In this document: positions 15,186-24,437 of the stretch, piece by piece
Numbering within the stretch: the first letter of the stretch is position 1
Layout of the letters: every line of letters starts with the position of its first letter
Assembly (NCBI GenBank): GCA_947630035.1
Contig: CANRFW010000004.1
Coordinates: 1 to 36,703, forward strand
Direction: 5' to 3'
Length of the DNA: 36,703 nucleotides
DNA from: an uncultured Clostridia bacterium
GTDB lineage: Bacteria; Bacillota; Clostridia; Christensenellales; Borkfalkiaceae
Translations under genes and position numbers: made by a program
The notes under the pieces: generated by a model
The model's database searches: none
Seen by the model: the letters and a program-made list of their open reading frames with translations, nothing else
Told to the model about the DNA's origin: nothing

Positions 15186-17483
15186 ATGTCGGATCTACTC
15201 GTCGTCATTTTCGGCCAAGAACTCGATATGACAGTCTCAACGGTGGTTCTCATCCTCATGCTCGTGCAGCTTGCGTTGGTCGCTGTCGCGCTCGTCGCGT
15301 TCGTCCTCCTCACGATGCGCAAGTACGCCATCACGAAGAAGAAGCAGAACATCCTCGTCACCCACGCGGCCGCCGCGGAGAAGGAACACAGCCTCGTCGG
15401 CATTTCCCTCGATACGGTCGTCGTGCAGCGCAGGTTCAAGGTGGGCGAGCCGTTCAACTGCGAGGGCCTCGTCGTCACCGCAAGCTACAACAGCGAGCCT
15501 TCCACGGAGACGGTCACCGATTATTCGGTGGAGGCGCCCCGCACCGATGCGGAGGGCAAGCCCAACGTCACCGTCCGCTACGGCGGCTTCTCCGCGTACT
15601 ACACCGTCGAGGTCGTCGCGGAGGAAGAGCGCATCCCCGTTGGCATGGAACTCGATACTTCCGCAGTCCGCAAGGAGTTTACGGCGGGCGAGGCGTTCGA
15701 GTGCGCGGGTCTTAAAGTGCGCGTCCGCTACAACCGCGAGCCGCTTTCCGAAGAAGTTTACAACTACTCCGTCGAGTCGCCCGCGACGGACGAGACCGGC
15801 GAAAAGCAGGTCATCGTCCGCTACGGCGATTTCGTGGAGCTTTACAACATAACCGTCCTCCCCGCAAAGAAGGAGCGCCACCTTATCGGGATCGATCTCG
15901 ATCTCGAAGTCGTCAAGACGGATTTCCTCGTCGGCGAGCCCTTCGATTGTTCGGGCCTCGGCGTCGTCGCCCGCTACGACGAAGAGCCTTATGAGGAGAG
16001 GGTGGAGGACTTCACCGTCGAAGCCCCCGATCTCGACCGCAAGGGGATGACGAACGTCATCGTCCGCTACGGCGAATTCACCCAGAGCTATCCCGTGTTC
16101 GTCGCCGAAGGGCGCGCCCTCGTGGGCATTTCCCTCGATACGAGCGTGGTGCGCCGCGAGTTCACGGCGGGGGAAGAATTCAACTGCATGGGTCTTATCG
16201 TCACCGCCGATTACGACGCGGAGCCGTACACCGAGGAGCTTTCCGATTACGAGGTCGAGGCCCCCGATATGGCGGAAGAGGGCGAGCGCGAAGTGAGAGT
16301 CAGCTACCTCGGGAAGACGGCGTCCTACACCGTCACCGTGGTGAAGCCCGCACCCGCACCCGCACCCGTGCCCGCAGGCGAAGAGACGGGCGTCCTCCGT
16401 TACGACAAGAGCTTCACCGCCCGCCTCATCCAGTCGAGCGATGAGATAAAGAATTGGTACACCCTCCTCAAAAACGAACTCCTCTCCTACAAGAAGGTCA
16501 AGGACCGCATGAGTTGGAAGAAGGAGTCCTACCGTCTCGGCAAGGAGCCTGTCGCAAAGTTCGGGTTCCGCGGGAACACCCTCTGCCTCTTCCTTGCTTT
16601 GAATCCCGCAGATTACGAGGGGGAGAGCAGGTATAAAGTGGAGGACGTCTCCACCAACAAGTCCTTTGAGGACACCCCTTGCATGTACCGCATCAAGAAC
16701 GACATGCGCGAGAAGCGCGCCGTCGAACTCATCGCCGCCGTGATGGAAAAGCTCGGCGCCGAGCGGTACGACCGTCTCGCCGAAGACTACTATCTCCCCT
16801 ACGAGGGCATCTACGAACTCGTCAACAAGGGGCTTGCAAAGCGGCTCATCGTCAGCGGGGAGACCTTTGAGGGTCTCCGCTCGGAGGCGGGCGAAGAGGT
16901 CGCCGCCGATGCCGTCGTCTACAAGAAGACGGAAGCTCCCGTCCTTGCACCCATGGTCATCGAGGAAGAGTCCGTCGAGGGCGGCACCCTCCGCTACGAC
17001 AAGAGCTTCCGCGCCAAGGTCATCCAATCGGACGACGAGACGAAGAAATTCTATTCCGCCATCAAGAACGAACTCCTCTCCTACAAGAAGGTACACGACC
17101 GTATGAGTTGGAAGAGGGAGACGTATAAGGGGACGGGCGGCGTCGTCGCGAAGATCAGCTACCGCGGCAGCACCCTCTGCCTCTTCCTGCCCCTCGACCC
17201 CGCCGCGTATGCGGACAGCCGCTACAAGGTGGAGGATGCCTCGGGCAACAAGTCGAACGAAGATACCCCTTGCCTTTTCCGCATCAAGAACGAGAAGCGT
17301 CTCCGCCTCTCCTTCGACCTCATCGCACAGGTGATGGCGGACAGGGGGATCCCCAAGACCGACCGTCCCGAAGAGGACTATGCGGAGCCTTATCAGGACA
17401 TCGTGAAACTCATCGAGCAGGGGCTTGTGCGCCGCGAGATCAGCACGAAAGAGGACGAAAAAGTTTTCGGGAAGGGCGAATAA
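15186..17483 (+). CDS. Membrane protein with four Ig-like repeats and a duplicated C-terminal domain
   Basis: This 765-residue protein of unknown function starts at ATG 15186, which has GGGAAGGAGC upstream. It has one transmembrane helix at about residues 18-40. Four repeats of about 75-80 residues follow (about 70-380), each opening like LVGISLDTVVV and containing a GEPFNCEGL-type turn and VRYGGF-type strand. They look like bacterial Ig-like group 3 (Big_3) domains. After a Pro/Ala linker come two copies of a domain of about 170 residues (about 400-560 and 600-755), sharing ELLSYKKV..RMSWK, a GxTLCLFL core and DTPC(M/L)(Y/F)RIKN. I have no name for this domain. Basic residues (RKYAITKKK) directly follow the helix, while the short N-terminus is acidic, which by the positive-inside rule would place the repeats in the cytoplasm. 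The next gene, a c-di-GMP regulator, starts 4 nt downstream. Confidence 0.85.
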   Translation: MSDLLVVIFGQELDMTVSTVVLILMLVQLALVAVALVAFVLLTMRKYAITKKKQNILVTHAAAAEKEHSLVGISLDTVVVQRRFKVGEPFNCEGLVVTASYNSEPSTETVTDYSVEAPRTDAEGKPNVTVRYGGFSAYYTVEVVAEEERIPVGMELDTSAVRKEFTAGEAFECAGLKVRVRYNREPLSEEVYNYSVESPATDETGEKQVIVRYGDFVELYNITVLPAKKERHLIGIDLDLEVVKTDFLVGEPFDCSGLGVVARYDEEPYEERVEDFTVEAPDLDRKGMTNVIVRYGEFTQSYPVFVAEGRALVGISLDTSVVRREFTAGEEFNCMGLIVTADYDAEPYTEELSDYEVEAPDMAEEGEREVRVSYLGKTASYTVTVVKPAPAPAPVPAGEETGVLRYDKSFTARLIQSSDEIKNWYTLLKNELLSYKKVKDRMSWKKESYRLGKEPVAKFGFRGNTLCLFLALNPADYEGESRYKVEDVSTNKSFEDTPCMYRIKNDMREKRAVELIAAVMEKLGAERYDRLAEDYYLPYEGIYELVNKGLAKRLIVSGETFEGLRSEAGEEVAADAVVYKKTEAPVLAPMVIEEESVEGGTLRYDKSFRAKVIQSDDETKKFYSAIKNELLSYKKVHDRMSWKRETYKGTGGVVAKISYRGSTLCLFLPLDPAAYADSRYKVEDASGNKSNEDTPCLFRIKNEKRLRLSFDLIAQVMADRGIPKTDRPEEDYAEPYQDIVKLIEQGLVRREISTKEDEKVFGKGE

Positions 17484-17487
17484 GGGT

Positions 17488-19524
17488 ATGACGGCGGTCA
17501 GGAAAACGAAAGAAAAGATCCTCATTGTGGACGATTCCGAGATGAACCGCTCCATCCTCGCCGATATGCTGGCGGACGAATTCGACGTCGCCGAGGCGGA
17601 GGACGGGGAGGCGGCTCTCGAAATTCTCGGAAAGTCCGCGGATGAGTTTTCTCTCGTGCTTCTCGATATCGTCATGCCGAAAAAAGACGGGTTCGAGGTG
17701 CTTGCGGAGATGAACCGCACCCGCCTCATCGAGGACCTTCCCGTCATCATGGTCTCGGCGGAAACGGCGTCCGCGCAGATCGAGCGGGCATACGAGCTGG
17801 GCGCGACCGACTTCATCATGCGCCCGTTCGACGCTTCCATCGTCCACAGACGCGTCCTCAACACCATCTTCCTCTACGCCAAACAGCGCAACCTCATCGG
17901 CATTATCGAGGCGCAGATCAACGAAAAAGAGCAAAACAGCAGCCTCATGGTAGATATTTTAAGCCATATCGTCGAATTCAGAAACGGCGAGAGCGGGCTT
18001 CATATCCTCCATGTGCGCACCATCACCGAGCTTCTTCTGCGCAAGGTCATGCGGAAGACGGACCGCTATCCCTTTACCGATGCGGATATCTCCGTCATCA
18101 GCATGGCGTCCGCGCTCCACGATATCGGCAAGATCGGGATAGACGATAAAATTCTCAACAAACCCGGCAGACTCACGGACGAGGAGTTTGCCATCATGAA
18201 GACGCACAGCATGATCGGCGCGAAGATGCTCGAGGGACTTGCCGCCCACAGGACGCACCCCCTCGTGCGGCACGCCTACCAAATTTGCCGCTGGCACCAC
18301 GAGCGGTGGGACGGCAGGGGGTATCCCGACGGGCTGAAGGGGGACGAGATCCCCGTTTCGGCGCAGATCGTCGCCCTTGCGGACGTGTATGACGCCCTCA
18401 CGAGCGAGCGGGTCTACAAGCCGCCCTTCTCCCCCGAAGCCGCAAAAGAGATGATCTTCGCGGGCAAGTGCGGCGCGTTCGACCCCTTCCTTCTCGAGTG
18501 CTTTGAGGAAGAGTTCGAGAGGATCCGCGAGGCCCTCTCCCGCAACGCGAGCGAACAGGCGGCACAGCGGGAGATCCGCAACTATGCGGAGGCGGTGCGC
18601 CACACGGGCGGGACGGCGGGCGCCTCCGAGCGCACTTTGAAGCTCCTCGACTACGAGCGCATGAAGTACAACTTCTACGCCGAACTCACCGAGGAGATCC
18701 AATTCGAATACCTCGTCTCCGAAAATATCTTAAAGCTCTCCTCGTGGGGGGCGAAGAAGCTCGGCGTGGAGCAGGAGATCTCCGATCCCGCAAACGACAG
18801 AAGGCTCCAAGAGCAGCTCGGCAAGGATTGGTTCCGCGATCTTGAAAAGGTTTTTGCGGGGGCATCCCCCGAAAATCCCGAATTCAGGCGGGAGTGCGAG
18901 CTTGCGATCGGCGGAGAGCTGCGGTGGTACAGCGTCATCATGCGCGCCTTCTGGACGGACGGCGCCGTCCCCGCGATCGAGAGCGCCATCGGCAAACTCG
19001 TGGATGTCCACGACACCCACATTGCCATGAACGAACTCAAGGAAAAGTCCATCCGCGATCCGCTCACGGGGCTTTTGAACCGCGAGGGCGCGGGGGAGGA
19101 ACTTCCCGCAAAGCTCGCGAATTACCCCGCCCACAAGTACGCGGTCGCCGTGTTCGATATCGACCTCTTCAAGCGCGCAAACGATACCTACGGGCATCTC
19201 TTCGGGGATAAGGTCCTCTGCGAAGTGTCGGAGCGCCTCGTCCACAGCACGAGAGTACACGATCTCTGCGCCCGCATCGGCGGCGACGAGTTCCTCATCG
19301 TGTTCGAGTACGACGCGGATATCCATCCCATCATCGCCCGTGTCTTCAAGGCGCTCTGCGGCCCCGTGGGGGAATTCGACCTCACGGTCAGCATGGGGGT
19401 CGCCGAGATGACGAGGGCGGGGCAGAGTTTCCGTTCCCTCTTCAAAAAGGCGGACGAAGCCCTCTATGCGGCGAAGAACGGCGGCAGGGCGGGCTATCGG
19501 TTTTACGGCGAAAGCAAGGAGTGA
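17488..19524 (+). CDS. REC-HD-GYP-PAS-GGDEF response regulator (c-di-GMP turnover)
   Basis: This 678-residue cytoplasmic protein starts at ATG 17488. A receiver spans about residues 8-125 (VDDSE, acceptor in LLDIVMPKKDG). Its conserved C-terminal Lys is replaced by Arg (FIMRPFD). An HD-GYP phosphodiesterase domain at about 150-345 has HDIGK (H211, D212) and HHERWDGRGYPDG intact. A PAS-like segment lies at about 375-500. A GGDEF domain at about 515-675 has GGDEF at 598-602 and an RxxD inhibitory site (RVHD) five residues before it. The protein therefore has motifs for both making and degrading cyclic-di-GMP. As the only response regulator with an output domain here, it is the likely end point of the local phosphorelay. 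Which activity dominates cannot be told from sequence. Confidence 0.94.
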   Translation: MTAVRKTKEKILIVDDSEMNRSILADMLADEFDVAEAEDGEAALEILGKSADEFSLVLLDIVMPKKDGFEVLAEMNRTRLIEDLPVIMVSAETASAQIERAYELGATDFIMRPFDASIVHRRVLNTIFLYAKQRNLIGIIEAQINEKEQNSSLMVDILSHIVEFRNGESGLHILHVRTITELLLRKVMRKTDRYPFTDADISVISMASALHDIGKIGIDDKILNKPGRLTDEEFAIMKTHSMIGAKMLEGLAAHRTHPLVRHAYQICRWHHERWDGRGYPDGLKGDEIPVSAQIVALADVYDALTSERVYKPPFSPEAAKEMIFAGKCGAFDPFLLECFEEEFERIREALSRNASEQAAQREIRNYAEAVRHTGGTAGASERTLKLLDYERMKYNFYAELTEEIQFEYLVSENILKLSSWGAKKLGVEQEISDPANDRRLQEQLGKDWFRDLEKVFAGASPENPEFRRECELAIGGELRWYSVIMRAFWTDGAVPAIESAIGKLVDVHDTHIAMNELKEKSIRDPLTGLLNREGAGEELPAKLANYPAHKYAVAVFDIDLFKRANDTYGHLFGDKVLCEVSERLVHSTRVHDLCARIGGDEFLIVFEYDADIHPIIARVFKALCGPVGEFDLTVSMGVAEMTRAGQSFRSLFKKADEALYAAKNGGRAGYRFYGESKE

Positions 19525-19526
19525 AT

Positions 19527-19883
19527 ATGACCATTCAGGAATGTTACAAGGCCCTCGGCGGCGATTACGACGAGGTCATCGGAAGGCTCAGAAGCGAACG
19601 TCTCGTGCAGAAATTCGTCTTAAAATTCCCCGCGGACGGGAGCTATGAACTCCTCCTCCGTTCCCTCGAAGAGGGGAACGCGCCCGAGGCGTTCCGTGCG
19701 GCGCACACCATCAAGGGCATGTGCCAGAATTTGGGATTTACGACTCTCGGAGCGTCCTCCTCGGCGCTCACGGAAAAACTGCGCGGCGGGAAACTTGCGG
19801 GGTATGAGGCCCTCCTTTCCGCCGTGAAAGAGGACTACGCGCGCACGGTTGCGGCGATCAAAGATTTCGAAGCGAACCTCTGA
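19527..19883 (+). CDS. Stand-alone Hpt phosphotransfer protein
   Basis: This 118-residue helical protein has the Hpt signature AHTIKGMCQNLGF, with His60 as the phospho-acceptor. Hpt proteins carry phosphate from the receiver of a hybrid kinase to the receiver of a response regulator. ATG 19527 is used because AAGGAGTGAAT precedes it; the ORF-track GTG at 19521 overlaps the previous stop. The gene starts 2 nt after the c-di-GMP regulator and is followed 28 nt later by a hybrid kinase, so donor, carrier and receiver are adjacent. No kinase or output domain is present. Confidence 0.92.
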   Translation: MTIQECYKALGGDYDEVIGRLRSERLVQKFVLKFPADGSYELLLRSLEEGNAPEAFRAAHTIKGMCQNLGFTTLGASSSALTEKLRGGKLAGYEALLSAVKEDYARTVAAIKDFEANL

Positions 19884-19911
19884 CGGGGAACGCCCGCGGG
19901 GCGGAAAAACT

Positions 19912-22620
19912 ATGGCGGAAGAAAAGAAAAAGAGCAAAAAGATCGGATTCAAGAATCTGATCATGGGCGAAAAAAGTCTGCTTGCGACGGTGCTGCTTAT
20001 CATCCTCGTCATCGCCAGCCTTGTTGCCGCCTACCTCGGATGCACGAGGATCGTGTACGACCGCGCCTACAAACAGCTCGAGGATGCGGCGAACACGGTG
20101 ATCGATCAGGTCCGTTCCAAATTCCAGCGCGACAAGGAAGTCCTCGACGCGACGGCGGAGATCATTGCGGATTCGCACGCATTCGACAGTGAGGATATCG
20201 GCGCCGACGAGTTCAGCAAAGAGCTTGCGGACTATATCAAAAACGTCGCTCCCATCCAGAACATGATGAACCTCCGCATCTATACTGCAAGCGGAGACGT
20301 CTTCCTTCCCGACGAAGGGTTAAGCGAAACCTTCAAAATCCCCAAGGAGGTCTACGACCAGCTCGTCCCCTTGATGGAGACGACCGGCGACTTCATCTCC
20401 TCGCGGGAGATCAGCAAGCGCACGGGGATGGTGGGCGCGCAGATCGTACAGCAATATGTTCCCGTCCGCCGCGGCGACAAGGTCGTGGCGCTCCTCTGCG
20501 GCGTCACCGATCTTGCCAAGCTCCCGCAACTCCTCCGCGTGGGGAATATCTATAACGGCAATGCAGACGTGGCGATCGTCGACGTGAAGTCCGAAAACGA
20601 CAGCGGCGATCCCGCCAAGAAATACGAGATGATCATGGACACCGTGAAAACGGGCATGGACGGGGCAAATGAACTCGGCTATTTCACCGATTACCTCAAC
20701 CTCAAAGTCCGCGGGTTCAAGTCTATGGCGGACTTTCAGGCGGACGTCGTCGGGTTCGGCACGGGGGATGCGCAGGTCTGGTCGGCAGAGGAAAAGGAGT
20801 GGATGTACCTCTACTATAAGCCGGTCGGCGGCTCCGCAACGAGGTGGAGCGTCATCATCTCCGTCCCGAAGAGCGTCGTGTTCACCAACGTGAAGAACGT
20901 GCAGATCGTCTTCGTCGTGATAGGTTCGGTCGTCGCCGTCGCCCTCGTCCTGTATTTCTTCATGATCAGGCGGAACGCGAAGGCCGCCATCGAGAAATCG
21001 GTGGAGCGCGCCGTCCTCGAAGAAAAGCTCATCAAGGCAGAGGCGGCGGAGCGCGCCAAGACCGCCTTCCTCTCCAACATGTCCCACGATATCCGCACCC
21101 CGATGAACGCCATTTTGGGCTTTGCGGCGCTCGCGGAGACCAACATCAACGACAAGGAGAAGGTGCAGGATTACCTCGCGAAGATCCTCTCCTCGGGCAA
21201 TCACCTCCTCTCCCTCATCAACGACGTCCTCGATATGTCCCGCATCGAGAGCGGGAAACTCAATATCGAGGAGAAGCCTTGCTCCATCTCGGATATCTTC
21301 CGCGATCTCCGCAATATCATCCAGACGCAGATGAAGAGCAAGCAGCTGAATTTCTACATGGACACCCTCGACGTTGTGGACGAGGAGATCTGCTGCGACA
21401 AGCTGCACGTCAACCAGATCCTTTTGAACCTCCTCTCCAACGCCATCAAGTTTACGCCCGCGGGAGGGTCCATTTCCCTCACCATCCGCCAGAAAGCGGG
21501 TGCGCCCACGGGGTACGGGGCGTATGAAATGCGGGTGAAAGATACGGGCATCGGCATGAGTGAAGAGTTCGCCGTGCATATCTTCGAGCCCTTCGAGCGG
21601 GAGCGCACCTCCACGGTCAGCGGCATACAGGGCACCGGCCTCGGCATGGCGATCACCAAGTCCATCGTCGATGCAATGGGCGGCACCATCGAACTTGTCA
21701 CGGAGAAAGACAAGGGCACCGAGTTCATCGTCAACCTGCAATTCCGTCTGCAGACGGAGGAAGAAAGGCCCGCCGCCATCCGCGAACTTGCGGGACTGCG
21801 CGCCCTCGTCGTCGACGACAATTTCGACACCTGCGACTCCGTCTCCAAGATGCTCTTAAAGATCGGCATGCACGCCGAGTGGACGATGCACGGCAACGAG
21901 GCCGTCCTCCGCGCAAAGCAGGCGGTGGAGACGGGGGAGGGCTTCTCCGTCTACATAATCGACTGGGTGATGCCCGATCTTTCGGGCTTCGAGATCGTGC
22001 GGCAGATCCGCAAGATCGTGGGGGAGGATATCCCGATCATCATCATTACGGCATACGACGTGGCGGCGATCATGGACGAGGCGAAGGATATCGGCGTCAC
22101 GGCCTACTGCAACAAGCCCATCTTCCTCTCCGAACTCCGCGAGACCCTCGTCTCCTGCCTCGAAAAGGGCAAGGAAAAGAAGACGGAGGACGCGGTGATC
22201 GTCTCCGCGGAGGAAGCGGAGGCATTCAAGGGCAAGCGCATCCTCCTCGTGGAGGACAACGAACTCAACCGCGAGATCGCCGAGGAACTCCTCGGGGAGA
22301 GCGGGTTCGAGGTGGAGACGGCGGAAGACGGGTCCATTGCCGTCGAGAAAGTGAAGGCGGCGGAGGCGGGATACTACGACCTCATCCTCATGGACGTGCA
22401 GATGCCCGTGATGGACGGGTACGAGGCGACAAAATCCATCCGCGCCCTCGGAGGCGAAAAGGCGGAAGTGCCCATCATCGCGATGACGGCGAACGCCTTC
22501 GACGAAGACAGGCGCAAGGCGGCGGAGTGCGGCATGAACGCCCACGTCGCCAAGCCCATCAATATCCCGCAACTCATGCAGGTTTTGAAAATACACCTGT
22601 TCGGCGAAGAGGAAAAATAG
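19912..22620 (+). CDS. Hybrid sensor histidine kinase with two receivers
   Basis: This 902-residue membrane protein starts at ATG 19912, with a weak GGGGCGG upstream; the earlier start at 19849 would overlap the Hpt gene. It has a basic N-terminus, a helix at about residues 23-45, an external sensor of about 285 residues (probably double-Cache) and a second helix at about 333-353. The H-box has His392 in [13 protein letters not shown]-box [21 protein letters not shown]1 [10 protein letters not shown] and G2 [10 protein letters not shown] are intact. Receiver 1 (about 631-755) has acceptor IIDWVMPDLSG; receiver 2 (about 773-893) has LMDVQMPVMDG. Both keep the acidic pair, Thr and Lys. Position beside the Hpt gene argues that it drives the local relay. 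Confidence 0.94.
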   Translation: MAEEKKKSKKIGFKNLIMGEKSLLATVLLIILVIASLVAAYLGCTRIVYDRAYKQLEDAANTVIDQVRSKFQRDKEVLDATAEIIADSHAFDSEDIGADEFSKELADYIKNVAPIQNMMNLRIYTASGDVFLPDEGLSETFKIPKEVYDQLVPLMETTGDFISSREISKRTGMVGAQIVQQYVPVRRGDKVVALLCGVTDLAKLPQLLRVGNIYNGNADVAIVDVKSENDSGDPAKKYEMIMDTVKTGMDGANELGYFTDYLNLKVRGFKSMADFQADVVGFGTGDAQVWSAEEKEWMYLYYKPVGGSATRWSVIISVPKSVVFTNVKNVQIVFVVIGSVVAVALVLYFFMIRRNAKAAIEKSVERAVLEEKLIKAEAAERAKTAFLSNMSHDIRTPMNAILGFAALAETNINDKEKVQDYLAKILSSGNHLLSLINDVLDMSRIESGKLNIEEKPCSISDIFRDLRNIIQTQMKSKQLNFYMDTLDVVDEEICCDKLHVNQILLNLLSNAIKFTPAGGSISLTIRQKAGAPTGYGAYEMRVKDTGIGMSEEFAVHIFEPFERERTSTVSGIQGTGLGMAITKSIVDAMGGTIELVTEKDKGTEFIVNLQFRLQTEEERPAAIRELAGLRALVVDDNFDTCDSVSKMLLKIGMHAEWTMHGNEAVLRAKQAVETGEGFSVYIIDWVMPDLSGFEIVRQIRKIVGEDIPIIIITAYDVAAIMDEAKDIGVTAYCNKPIFLSELRETLVSCLEKGKEKKTEDAVIVSAEEAEAFKGKRILLVEDNELNREIAEELLGESGFEVETAEDGSIAVEKVKAAEAGYYDLILMDVQMPVMDGYEATKSIRALGGEKAEVPIIAMTANAFDEDRRKAAECGMNAHVAKPINIPQLMQVLKIHLFGEEEK

Positions 22621-22628
22621 CTTATTTG

Positions 22629-22687
22629 CCCCATAATAGATACATGGGGTGGAAAAATCTCAAAATCGGACGCGGAGCAACTCCGCG
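22629..22687 (+). promoter_or_regulatory. Two hairpins in the gap before pilB
   Basis: The 82-nt gap holds CCCCAT/ATGGGG (22629-22634 and 22644-22649) and CGCGGAG/CTCCGCG (22671-22677 and 22681-22687). The second ends just before the AAAGGGG that serves pilB. There is no T-run, so these are not clear terminators. They could tune expression or RNA processing between the signalling genes and the motor genes; that is inference. Confidence 0.45.
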
Positions 22688-22702
22688 AAAGGGGTAGTGC
22701 GC

Positions 22703-24403
22703 ATGGAATATTTTCGGTTAGGCGATATCCTCGTCAACAACGGCGCGATCACAAAAGAGCAGCTCGATAAGGCGCTCGAATTGCAGAAGACGAGGCACGA
22801 GCGTCTCGGCACCATTCTCATCGACGAGGGCATCATCAACGAACAGCTCCTCATCGAGACCCTCGAATTGCAGCTCGGCATAGACTTTATCGATCTCTCG
22901 AAGGTCCGTATCCCGATCGAGCTTGCTTCCCTCGTGCCCAAGAGCATTGCGCGGCGGCACGGGGTGGTGCCCGTCCGTCTCAATAAAGACGAACTCACCC
23001 TCGCAATGTCCGATCCTCTGAACTTCGTCGCCCTCGAGGAAGTGCGCACGGCGACCCGCAAGCGCATCCTTCCCAAGATCGCGACGACGGTTGCCGTCAA
23101 CAAGGCGATCTCCACTCTCTACGGCAACGAGGGCGTCGCCCGCGCCATCGAGGAGATGCGCAGCGATACCTCCGCCCAGACGGCGGCAGCCGCCCGTCCC
23201 CACAGCGAGGAAGTCACGGAAGACGGCGCCCAGCAGTCCGCCCCCACCGTAAGGCTCGTCAACTCCATTTTGGAACGCGCCGCCAACGAGCGCGCGAGCG
23301 ACGTGCATATCGAACCCCGTGCCGACGAAGTGGTCGTCCGCATGCGGATAGACGGCAAGCTCCGCACCGTGCTTACGGTGCCCGACGAGCTGAAGCGCAC
23401 CGTCGTCTCCCGCCTCAAGATCATGGGCGGCATGGATATTTCGGAGTCCCGCACCCCGCAGGACGGCCGCGCGAACGTCCTCGTAAAGGGGCACAATATC
23501 GACCTGCGTATGTCCACCCTTCCCGCCATGTACGGGGAGAAAGTGGTCATCCGTCTCCTCGATAAGTCCGCCCAGCTCCTCGATGCGAAGGCGATCGGCC
23601 TCGAGGGGGAGAACCTCGAAAAATACAACAAGCTCCTCACCAATGCGCACGGCATGATCCTCATCGTCGGCCCCACGGGTTCGGGCAAATCGTCCACCAT
23701 GTATACGATGATCCGCTCCCTCAACACCGACGAGGTCAACCTCGTCACCCTCGAGAACCCCGTCGAGTACGATATCGACGGCGTCAACCAGGTGCAGATC
23801 AACGAGAAGACGGGCATGACCTTTGCGGAGGGCCTCCGCGCCATTCTCCGTCAGGACCCCGATATCATCGCGGTCGGCGAGATCCGCGACAGCGAGACGG
23901 CGGAGATCGCCATCCGCTCCGCGATCACGGGCCACCTCGTGCTTTCCACCGTCCACACCAACGACGCGCTCTCCGCCATCGACCGTCTCGTCGATATCGG
24001 CACCGCGCCCTACCTCATTGCGGATGCCCTGAAAGGGGTCATCTCCCAGCGGCTCGTCCGCCGTATCTGCCCCCACTGCAAGGAGGCATACTCCCCCACG
24101 GAGGAGGAGCTTGCGGCGCTCGGGTGCGACGTGGACGACGAAGATATCCGCTTCTACCGCGGCAAGGGCTGCCCCCATTGCTATCACACGGGTTACGTCG
24201 GGCGGACGGGCGTCTTCGAAATTCTCCTCATCGACAAGGATTTCAAGCGCGCCATCGCCGAGGGGCACCACACCGCACAGCTCTCGGAGTACGCGGAGAA
24301 GGGGACCTTCTCCCCGCTCGCGGAGGATTGCCGCAGGCTCGTTCTCGCGGGGGTCACCTCCGCGGAAGAGGCGATCGGCGTCCTCAATTCCACTGTAAAA
24401 TAA
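22703..24403 (+). CDS. pilB: Type IV pilus extension ATPase PilB with MshEN domain
   Basis: This 566-residue motor ATPase powers pilus extension from the cytoplasmic face. ATG 22703 is preferred for its AAAGGGG site and because the MshEN domain begins at once. It has two successive 24-residue motifs starting RLGDILVNNG and RLGTILIDEG, each ending in LELQ, separated by five residues. That is the spacing known for c-di-GMP binding in MshE-type ATPases. The ATPase core has Walker A GPTGSGKSS (323-331), a Walker B-type segment RQDPDIIAVGEIRD and the His box STVHTNDALSAIDR. A zinc site follows, with CPHC in RRICPHCK and CPHC in GKGCPHCYHTGY. The length is normal. It is followed by pilT and pilC. 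Confidence 0.96.
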   Translation: MEYFRLGDILVNNGAITKEQLDKALELQKTRHERLGTILIDEGIINEQLLIETLELQLGIDFIDLSKVRIPIELASLVPKSIARRHGVVPVRLNKDELTLAMSDPLNFVALEEVRTATRKRILPKIATTVAVNKAISTLYGNEGVARAIEEMRSDTSAQTAAAARPHSEEVTEDGAQQSAPTVRLVNSILERAANERASDVHIEPRADEVVVRMRIDGKLRTVLTVPDELKRTVVSRLKIMGGMDISESRTPQDGRANVLVKGHNIDLRMSTLPAMYGEKVVIRLLDKSAQLLDAKAIGLEGENLEKYNKLLTNAHGMILIVGPTGSGKSSTMYTMIRSLNTDEVNLVTLENPVEYDIDGVNQVQINEKTGMTFAEGLRAILRQDPDIIAVGEIRDSETAEIAIRSAITGHLVLSTVHTNDALSAIDRLVDIGTAPYLIADALKGVISQRLVRRICPHCKEAYSPTEEELAALGCDVDDEDIRFYRGKGCPHCYHTGYVGRTGVFEILLIDKDFKRAIAEGHHTAQLSEYAEKGTFSPLAEDCRRLVLAGVTSAEEAIGVLNSTVK

Positions 24404-24437
24404 GAGGGAGCAAAAAGGCTTTCAGGGAGAGAAGAAT

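Noticed and set aside
15237-17867. 876-residue minus-strand ORF
   Set aside because: It crosses two well-supported plus-strand genes and shows no domain; shadow frame.
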